Shown: positions 56,267 through 64,000 of the stretch, in pieces
Layout: each line of letters opens with the position of its first letter
Numbering within the stretch: position 1 is the first letter of the stretch
Origin: Orientallactaga sibirica
Taxonomy: Eukaryota > Chordata > Mammalia > Rodentia > Dipodidae
DNA: 64,000 nt
Assembly (NCBI GenBank): GCA_036365145.1
Contig: JAEOAD010000029.1
Span: forward strand, 25,599,001-25,663,000
Direction: 5' to 3'
Notes under the pieces: model-generated
What the model was told of the DNA's origin: nothing
Seen by the model: only the letters and a program-made list of their open reading frames with translations
The model's database searches: none
Program-made: the position numbers and the translations under genes

Positions 56267-57649
56267 TTTTTTTTTTCTTTTTTCATTGGGTAGTTGAGTC
56301 CATTAATGTCCAGAGTTATGATTGTGAGATATGAGTTAATCCCTGTCATGCTGAATGTTTTGTGAAGTTTGATTTTTTTTAGTCTTTATATGATTTAAAA
56401 TCTGTACTAGTTTTGATTACTTCTTTTTCTCTCTTATAGCTGCATGTGAATGATTGTTCATCTCTTCAGTGTGGAGTATTCCACACAATATTCTTTGTAG
56501 GGCTGGCTTAGTGTTTATATATTCATAATGCTGGCTTGTATTGTGGAAAGTTTTTCTTTCATATTCTATTATGAATGATAATTTTGCTGGGTATGATAGT
56601 TTGGATGGCAACATGGTCTTTACCTTTTGAAATATTCTGTTCTAATCTCTTCTGGCTTTTAGAGTTTCCATGGAAAAATCTGAGGTGATTCTAATGGGCT
56701 TATCTTTGTATGTAATGAGCTGTTTTTCTCTTCCAGGTTTTGGTACTCTCTCCCTATTTCCAGTGTTTAGTGTTCTAATTATAATGTGACATGGGGAATC
56801 TTCTCTGGTCCTATCTGTTTGGTGTTCTGTTTACCTCTTGAACTTAAGTGGGGCTCTTTTTTGTAAGGCTAGGGACATTTTTTTTTTTTTTTTTTTTTGA
56901 TGATTGTATTGAAAATATTCTCTGTGCCCTGGGTTTTTTTTTTTTTTTTCACCTTCCTACAGGCCTCTGATCTAAATATTTGGTCTTTTTAAGCTGTCCT
57001 ATAGTTCTCTCATGTTGTGTTCACAGAAGGCTTTGAACTTAGCATTATTTGTGTAGCATCAATTTATTTCTTCTAAGTATTGTCCTTGAATTCTGATATT
57101 CTGTCCTCCATGTGGTCAAGTCCATTGGTGAGGCTTTTGTAGGAGCCTTTTAAAAGTGATATTTCACTTTTTTTTTGTTATGGTTTTTTTTTCAGCTTTT
57201 CAATTTCTTGCTTGAATTCCATTTTCATTTCTTGGTATGACCTTCTTATTGTCTGTTGGAATTCAATTCTGTAATTGAAAAGGTCCTCATTGAGTTTATT
57301 CTGTAGCTTTATGAGATCTTTTATTTGTTAATTCTCAACTGTTTCCTTTAGCCTTCTGGTGATCTCTTTTTATTTGTCTTCGATTGCATTGATCCATCTA
57401 GTAAAAGCCATTTCTTAGTTCACTTTGATTTCATTCAGCCATTGAGTTATTTTTATTGATTTTCTTCCATTCCTTCATCCATCTTTTGAGATCCTTTTGT
57501 CACTTTTCTTCTAGTTCATTAAGCCATCCTTTGAGTTATATTTTGAGTTCTTTTTGCTGGTTTTCTTCCATTTCCTTCAGCCATTCTTGGAGTTCTTGTT
57601 TGATTACTTTGTCAATTTTCTTCAATTTTGTTTAGTCATTTGTTTGTGG

Positions 57650-58770
57650 CCTCGTCATGTGTGTTTAAAATGCCTATCATTGTGTTGTTTGGGGGTTCTA
57701 TGTCTTAGGCTTCCTCTGGGCTTTCTTTAGAGGCTTCCATTGCAGCACTAGGTATTCTTGTTGGGGATCCCTTTGCTTGGTGTCCTACGTTGTTTATTTT
57801 GCTATGGAGTTTGCCCATCTCAAGACAGACTTGTTATCTCACTGAGAATGCAGCTATAGCTGTTCCTGTATAGACTGCGGTTGCGTCACCTGGTCTGGTT
57901 AGATCAAAGTGGGCATGGAATATTAGTCTACCCACTGGATTATGCCGGGTGCTCTTAAATCTGCACAAGGCTCCCTTGTATGTGTTGACTCCAGGAAACT
58001 CTAAACGAAACCTTGGGAGGCCCAACTTAATGAACAGGGTGGGCCCTATTCTTCTAGTGCTGTTTACTAGAGATTTGGAACAAGCTCAGTTACAAGTTAC
58101 TCGTGGGGGTTGGAACCAGAATGCGTTGAACTCCTCTTGAGCCCTTGAGGATTTATACCAGGTTGGTGTGGGTGGTAGAATCCCTCCAAGTAAGTAAATT
58201 GTTGCTGTCTAATACAGGGCTGTGTCTGGCAAGAAGGACCACTTCCTCTGGCTAAGAGCTCTGGTTTCTCTGTACCTTTCTGCTCCTCTCTGCATATGCT
58301 GGCTGGCGATTGCCTACCCCTCGTGGTCACCCTACCGATCTACGATGTGTTGGCCCTCTCCTACGAGATTAGCCCTCCCCCCACCACTTGGCTCTGCTGC
58401 TGGTTAGTGATTCTCTGAGAGCTAACTAAAAGCCCTACTAGAGATCTTCCTGTGTGGCACTGCCCCTTGGATGTAGGCTGCAGTTCTCAAAAGCCTCCAA
58501 CACAGGATGGGAACACGACTTCTCATTTGACCCTATGTAGTCACACTTGCCCAATGCCCACTTTCCAGTTGTTGTTTCCCACAGACTGTACTTCCCAGCA
58601 GCAGCTGCTCTGCCACCCAATGGGAATCAGGCCCTGGAAATTGGATCTTCTTGCCCCCTTGTCCTCTAGGATTTTATTTCCACTAGGCTGCTCTGAGCAA
58701 CATCTGCTACAGTCACTGGGAGGGAGCTGAGTCCCGAACTGCAGGCTTAAGCTGCCCACTGGAGCTAAAA
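57650..58770 (-). promoter_or_regulatory. LINE-1 5' region (putative internal promoter/5'UTR)
   Basis: Follows ORF1 upstream on the minus strand. It is markedly richer in G+C and CpG ('gactgcggttgcgtcacc', 'ctcgtggtcaccctaccgatctacgatg') than its surroundings. LINE-1 transcription starts from such a 5' region, and its presence separates this copy from the truncated ones. Promoter activity today is unknown. Confidence 0.55.
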
Positions 58771-58774
58771 CCAA

Positions 58775-61435
58775 ACTAGTTAAGTTGTTGGAAACTCCTT
58801 GTTTGCCTGGAACAATTTAGGAAATAAACCTCAGGAGGTATTTCAAAGGACAGAAGATTTCTATAAAGTCTACCCAGTGTGGCTGAGATGCATGCTGAAC
58901 CACTGACCTAAAGTGAAAGATTAGTAGCACAGGTCACAATTGGTATCTTTTTGATGCAAGTAGAATATCTAGAATTTTATTTCTAATTTGGTTTCGCAAA
59001 CAAGACAATCACTTAGCTTCAGCTTAGATATGAAGGCATAATGAGAAAGACAATAATTACATACCAAAAAGACCAGTTGTGGTACGAATTATTTTCTGGG
59101 GGAAGGCCCACAGGAGATTACTTTCTCAGACAAAGCAAGACTTCATAGACTAAAGGGTGATTGCACCAAAGTTCACCCTAGTGAACCAATAAGTTTATTT
59201 GAAGTCCCTTGCAGAGCATGGGCAGGGGTTACTTAAAGAAGCATGGAGGACCCAAAGCACCCATAGTATCAAAAGATCTCATTGCAAGATGGATGACAAT
59301 CCACCAGTAACTGCGCTGATGAAGTTTGCTGATCTTTGACTTCTACCCTCTATATACTCATGACTCCCATTCCTGCCCACCCCTCACCAGACCCCGAGAT
59401 CCTCTATTTCAGTGCACACAGCTGACGTAGAGGACATCTGAGATCTTAGTTGAGAGTATGACACCCCATATTACCTCCTTTCTATATCTCCACCTGCTGT
59501 GGGGAAAAGTCAACAGGCACAATCTTGAGAATTTTGCCAATAGTCATAGTTGCTTCTGATAAAGATGGCAACAGTTTTTCTGAGGTCCACGTCACCTAAC
59601 ACTGGAACATTCAGTTTATTATTCTTAAAAATTAAACAGAGAAAGGTAATGTCACCTTAAATTTGAGTAAGGTGCATTAAACTTTTACAGAGTCTTCTCA
59701 TTCTCCATCACATTCAGTATTTTTCCCACAAAGTCAGTTAATAGGCAGTTAATATTGCAAGCCAAACAACCTTAGGAAATGAAATGTTAGAGATATAAAA
59801 ATCCCTTAAGGCTGGAGATATGGCTCATTGGCAGAATTCCAGAGAGGTAGTGTGTTTAGGACCGACCTAGATAATAACCAATAATTAGAGTAAGTAAATA
59901 TCCAGTGTTCAGAAACGGATTTCACACAGTGCCTGTCTCCCAAGATGAAGATTCTGGAAGAAAATATGTTTAAGATACTCTTAAGCCACTAAATTACATT
60001 GTCATTGGAAGCCTGATGCCCTGGGCACTCCCAGAACATATGGCAGAAAAATATCTTGTGGAGAATTTCATTGCCAACATCAATCCTCAGCTTTGAGAGG
60101 CACAGCTGCCACACTGGACAGGGTCCAAGGATGTCTCAGGACTGTCTATTCTTGTCTGAGATAGATGGAAAGGTTGAGATTTGGTCCCACAACTTTATTT
60201 TCATCTTGCTACAGGGAGCATGGATCACAGTTCACAGCCTGGTGCCCTGTTGCACCAGACCTTCTGCTTCAGCTTCTTAGTGGAAATGTAGGGCACCATT
60301 AACCAGGGTCATGGAGCCTTAAGTGGGGTGATTCATGAGGCACTGTTATGGTTAATTTGTCTAGGGAAAGGTTTTTTTATCCTTGACCCTTTATTGACTT
60401 TATCCTCTTTATCTACAAAGTCCTATATTAGCAATAAAACATCACCAATTTTTCTATTTAAAATCATCAATTCAGCCAAACAAAATAACATCAAAAAGAA
60501 TATATATGGATCTCCATATTTTATTAGGATGTCTATAGGGAGTGGCAGGTTGGAAAGTTCAAGGACCACAAGCCTTATCTTGGGCATGCAGAGAACAGAA
60601 TGAAGTTACATGCCAATGTTGAATGTCATTGACAAATAATAGACAGGACAAGGGACTGAGCATTGTTCTCTACTCCCCCGGTGTCTAGCATAGAGCAGAT
60701 GTTCAGAATAGGTCAGTGCAAATAGGCTCCAAAACATGATTACAGTCTTCCAAAATAACAATGCCCTCTACAATGAACTAAGCCTCACATCTCATCTTGC
60801 AAAGGAAGTTCTCTCTGCATTTCTCTGTGCTATTTGATTTTCTAAATTTCTTTCTACCATGATACTGGTCTCACACATTTGAATTTTACATAATGAAGAA
60901 AAATAAATTTATTACATTTTAGGATTCAGGGACATTAATTTTCATTCAAGTGGAATTATAACATTTTTATAAATCAGGTTGAGAATTCTAACTTTATAAC
61001 ATAAGACATGGCATGCTCATATTGTAGAATTCTTCTGGATTGATTAGCTGTGTGTTAGGATTAGCTGATATTTTAGTCTTATGTTTTACTCTTTCAAGCA
61101 TGCAGCCATAAATTTTAAACTGATGAAGGTTTGCTAGATATAAACTGAGCAAATAATTGGAAGCATTTTCAACAGGATGAAAAAAATACAAGAAAGTTAA
61201 AAAATCTCACCTTGTACTAATGTCACTGGCATGAAATGAAAGAGAAATGATTTTTTTGTTTTGTTTTTATACTAAAGAGCAATTAATCTTCCTCAAGAAA
61301 ATCTGTTGAATTTAAAGAAAAGCCACAGTAACTCATCAGTGTTTTGTTTTTCACCCAAATTCTGACAAATTTCTTAATTGAAAAGTTAACTCAATGTTGA
61401 AGAATTAGAAAACATATAAATTAAATATAAGATAG
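58775..61435. other. Mostly unassigned sequence
   Basis: Only a short ID-like piece is seen at 59810-59850 ('ggctggagatatggctcattggcagaattcc'). Otherwise no repeat, exon or RNA gene recognised. The longest frame (91 codons, 60328-60603) has no domain. Confidence 0.4.
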
Positions 61436-61439
61436 TGTG

Positions 61440-61671
61440 ATGGAAAATGGCTTAGTCGTTAAGGAGCTTGCCTGTGAAGCCTAAGGACCCATGTTCAACT
61501 CTCCAGGTCCCATGTAAGCCAGATACACAAGGTGATACAAGTGTAAAAGGTCACACATGTGCACAAGGTGATGCATGCATCTGGAGTTCAATTATAATGG
61601 CTGGAGACCCTAGTATGCCAATTTTCTCTCTCTCTCTCGCTCTCACTCTTTCACTTAAAAAACAAAAATGC
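61440..61671 (+). mobile_element. B2-like SINE, first half of a dimer
   Basis: 'gatggaaaatggcttagtcgttaaggagcttgcc...gttcaactctccaggtcccatgtaagccagatacacaaggtg', with an internal near-repeat of 'cacaaggtgat' before 'gcatgcatctggagttc', then (CT)n and 'aaaaaacaaaaa'. Confidence 0.85.
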
Positions 61672-61787
61672 CAAAGGACCCAGGTTCAATTCCCCAGGAC
61701 CCACCTAAGCCAGATGCAAGAGGGAGCACATGCTTCTGGAGGTAGTTTTCAGTGGCTGGAAGCCCTGGTGCACCCATTGTCTGTCTG

Positions 61788-61824
<37 letters not shown>

Positions 61825-61870
61825 CCTATTTTCTCTCTCTCTTTACAATAAATAAAAAATAAAATATTAA
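61672..61870 (+). mobile_element. B2-like SINE, second half of a dimer, lacking box A
   Basis: Starts abruptly at 'gccaaaggacccaggttcaattcccc', about 40 bases into the SINE, immediately after the A-rich tail of the first unit. It then runs complete through 'agccagatgcaagagggagc', 'ggaagccctggtgcaccc', (CT)n and 'aaataaaaaat'. Without box A it could not be a promoter-competent monomer. Confidence 0.9.
61793..61840 (+). repeat. (CT)n microsatellite within SINE tail
   Basis: Long tctctctc run interrupted by 'actgcctatttt'. Confidence 0.9.
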
Positions 61871-61874
61871 GATA

Positions 61875-63740
61875 TCATTATAGCAGAATATTTTATTTTT
61901 TCAGGAGGATAAAAAAGGCTGTGCCTCATGGAGATTCTTCTGTCCCTCCACTGCTTTTGTTTTGTCATCCCCATTGTTTTATGAGAAGGAACAATTCAAC
62001 TTTTCACAGGACATGGTGCAAAGAAGAGAGTTCATTTGAAGCTGCTGTGTTTTGAGGCACAATTCTCATGCACCCTTACAGTGGTACATGTGACCATCGA
62101 GCACCACATGAAGAAGAGAGAAAGAGAAAGGGTACTAGGGTGGGTTTGGCCAGAGGTCATGAGTGACAAGTATGCTGGTTCTAGGTGAACCTTAGTGCCT
62201 AACATGTATTTGGAGTTCCACAAGTGTGAATTATACAGTAATAAATATACTTAACTATGGAGATACCACTAAGGAGAGATGACTTCTGAAAGACCACTTT
62301 CAGTACTGTTGAACATTTTTCTATGTGAAATTCTTAATAATTAATGATTTTTACCTCTATGTATTATGAGTACTATGCAACTGCTAGTAACATATGACAC
62401 TGCTGTAATCTTTGTCCAGAGGAGACTCAGTTAAGATGTGATACCATCCAGCTTCACTACTGGCGCCAGTCACCATGCTATAAGTTCTATTTTATGATGT
62501 ATGAAATGGATACTCAGAGTCAAAGCCATGAATTATATAAATCACAATCACCAAAAAGTAACTGCTTATTGCATTTTTCTTGGGATAAATAGATTTTATT
62601 TCATTCTTTAAAATCATGATTTCATTGCATATGCCAACTCAATGATAAATTGTGATCTTAAGAAATATTTTCCAAGATTTTGATGTTAAGTAATTCTAAA
62701 AGTATAATGATTCAAGGGAAAACCTGAACTAACAAAACAAACAAACAAATGCCTTCCAACTAAACCCACATGTAATCAAAATCATCCATCCAAGGTCAGT
62801 TTCCTAAAGTTTAATTTGTGATACATGCTTGAGCTCTTTCTCATCTCCTACTTCCCTGTTATTTATAGCAGTTGCAATGTCTCTAAAGACAACATTGACT
62901 TGTCTGTGTCTATATTTTTAATGAAATGATGCTGTCCATAATGCCACTTTTGAGAGTTTAGTGTGTTCATATATCACCATGAGTCAGAATCATCAGATTT
63001 TGGGATGTGTTTATCCTGAAGATTTTGATTCTGTCACATTCAAGTGTTCTTTATTACCATTTTATGGATTTGATCTTCCCTTCAACACCCCAAGCTCTGC
63101 AGAGAAATAAAAAGAGGGAAAACTAGATCTTTCTTTGAAAATGGGTAGTTTCTTAAATTTTTTTCTTAAACATTTTCTTAAATGTTCAGTCTTCAGCATT
63201 CTGCCTTTTGTTCCTTTACACAGTTCCTCTTACCACTTTGGAATAAAAACATTGTGGGAAGAACTCTGCTTGTTCACATGGCCTCCTTCACACCTAGCAG
63301 ATATAAAGAAGGAGGGAGAATTATGTAGAAAAAAGACTGATAGCATAGGTTCTTGAGACACATTCCTGAAATGCACCACTTTGTTTCTGACTAAGTTTTA
63401 GTACTCTTTATTTGTGAAGCTCAGCTTTGTCCTTGAGAGAGTTGATAATACTGAATAAACTGCTTTCTGGTTACATAGTGCTTTCTGTGCCCCCAAATGC
63501 CAAATTCTATGCCCCAGGGTCAAACTAGTGACTCTCCTAAGGTTAAAACCGAAACTAGATCATGTCCCTTTTCCATTCCCAACTCCTTACCCACAGAGTG
63601 GAGTGCACTAGATTGCTCTTTTCCTGATGCAATTGTCAACACTTATGAAGAAGCCCAGGAGTAGAAATCATAGAGTACCCTTCAACCCTTTTAGGATTCC
63701 TTAAAAGAAGGTAATGAGATGGATTGGGGAAAAGAGTCTT
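61875..63740. other. Repeat-poor sequence
   Basis: About 1.9 kb with nothing firmly recognised. 'tatgaaatggatactcagagtcaaagcc' at 62500 is weakly MIR-like. Confidence 0.4.
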
Positions 63741-63757
63741 TCAAGACTGAAGTGACA

Positions 63758-63984
63758 GGGCTGGAGGGATTGCTTAGTAGTTAAAGCATTTGCCTGCCAA
63801 GCCAAATGACCCAGGTTTGATTCTCCAGAACCCACATTAGCCAGATGCAAAAGGGGGCGCATGCATCTGGAGTTCGTCTGCAGTGGCTGGAGGCCCTGGT
63901 GCACCCATTCTCTCTCTTTCTCTTTCTCTCCCCCTTTTCTCTGTCAAATAAATAAATGAATAAAAATGAAGTATGGAAAAAAAA
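63758..63984 (+). mobile_element. B2-like SINE with perfect 15-bp TSD
   Basis: 'gggctggagggattgcttagtagttaaagcatttgcctgcc...aggtttgattctccag...agccagatgcaaaagggggcgcatgc...ggaggccctggtgcacccattc', (AAAT)n and poly(A). aagactgaagtgaca at 63743-63757 and 63985-63999 is a perfect target duplication, marking one of the youngest insertions here. Confidence 0.97.
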
Positions 63985-64000
63985 AAGACTGAAGTGACAC

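Larger units (their letters stand above)
51545..56350 (-). pseudogene. LINE-1 ORF2, disrupted
   Basis: The endonuclease start is visible as LDINGLN at about 56295-56325 (catalytic Asn region) and CLQE-like at 55960-55990, split by a SINE. The linker before the reverse transcriptase shows YHLPTLNSEQINYLDKPITA (54480-54650). Reverse-transcriptase palm sequence reads INAEKAFDKTQH and RQGCPLSLLFLNIVLE (53662-53925). An FFTELEKIVSIFTWKN piece lies at 52700-52785, beside the LTR insertion. Each lies in a separate open piece. The YADD-type catalytic box was not located in an open frame. Confidence 0.8.
50781..58770 (-). mobile_element. Nearly full-length LINE-1, antisense, with later insertions
   Basis: In minus-strand order: a GC-richer 5' region (58770-57650), ORF1-type coiled-coil sequence (about 57650-56400), ORF2 (about 56350-51545) and 3'UTR to an A-rich tail at 50781. 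Insertions: B2-like SINEs at 56031-56266 and 55438-55664, a B1 at 54330-54506, and an LTR at 52874-53258. Removing them leaves about 6.9 kb, near the full length of a rodent L1. ORF2 is broken by stops and frameshifts, so it cannot move. The exact 5' end and target duplication were not found. Confidence 0.8.

Noticed and set aside
61468..61851. 127-codon plus-strand open frame
   Set aside because: It is a translation of the dimeric SINE; the Ser-Leu repeats are its (CT)n tract.

Overview
This window reads as mammalian, AT-rich, intergenic chromatin from a rodent. No open reading frame looks like a host protein-coding exon, and no structured RNA gene was recognised apart from tRNA- or 7SL-derived retroposons. 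The organism call rests on the repeats. There are many copies of a tRNA-derived SINE that begins ggctggagagatggctta, carries a box-B-like ggttcgattc, contains the phrases 'agccagatgcacaaggtg' and 'ggccctggtgtgcccattc', and ends in a CT-rich stretch plus (AAAT)n. There are also B1, B4 and ID-like SINEs, rodent-type ERVL-MaLR LTRs, and a LINE-1 lineage with a broken ORF2. The B2-like SINE and the B1 form ('catagtgaattccaggtcagcc') fit a dipodoid rodent (jerboa, e.g. Jaculus) better than mouse or rat. The genus is an inference from memory of these families.

Layout. 1-9 kb: old B4 and MIR pieces, several LINE-1 3'UTR pieces in opposing orientations, a retrocopied 3'UTR-like piece, a solo ERVK-type LTR with a clean 6-bp target duplication, a second antisense LTR flanked by an unusual 39-bp direct repeat, and two antisense SINEs back to back. 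9-13.7 kb: largely unassigned, with a possible antisense retroviral env relic. 13.8-17.6 kb: an LTR, the 5' half of a LINE-1 (ORF1 to endonuclease), and a MaLR LTR plus internal piece forming a large inverted duplication. 17.6-20.2 kb: mostly unassigned. 20.2-23.4 kb: a MaLR LTR and a head-to-head pair of LINE-1 pieces interrupted by an LTR and a SINE. 23.7-27.5 kb: LINE-1 3'UTR relics, a complete solo MaLR LTR, a MIR and a SINE. 27.5-32.4 kb: one old antisense LINE-1 opened by several LTRs. 34.1-37.7 kb: a LINE-1 palindrome with arms of about 1.5 kb. 37.7-42.7 kb: B1s, SINEs, microsatellites, an LTR-like block and a LINE-1 3' end. 42.7-50 kb: repeat-poor stretches broken by SINEs, including a pair that reused one target site. 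50.8-58.8 kb: a nearly full-length antisense LINE-1, still carrying a GC-richer 5' region, with one LTR, one B1 and two B2-like SINEs inserted in it. 58.8-64 kb: mostly unassigned sequence, a dimeric SINE, and a young SINE with perfect 15-bp target duplications at the right edge.

The interest therefore lies in transposon stratigraphy and repeat architecture (inverted arms, nested insertions, reused target sites). I found no sign of a novel gene system. Boundaries are exact only where termini and target duplications are stated; other repeat edges are good to some tens of bases.
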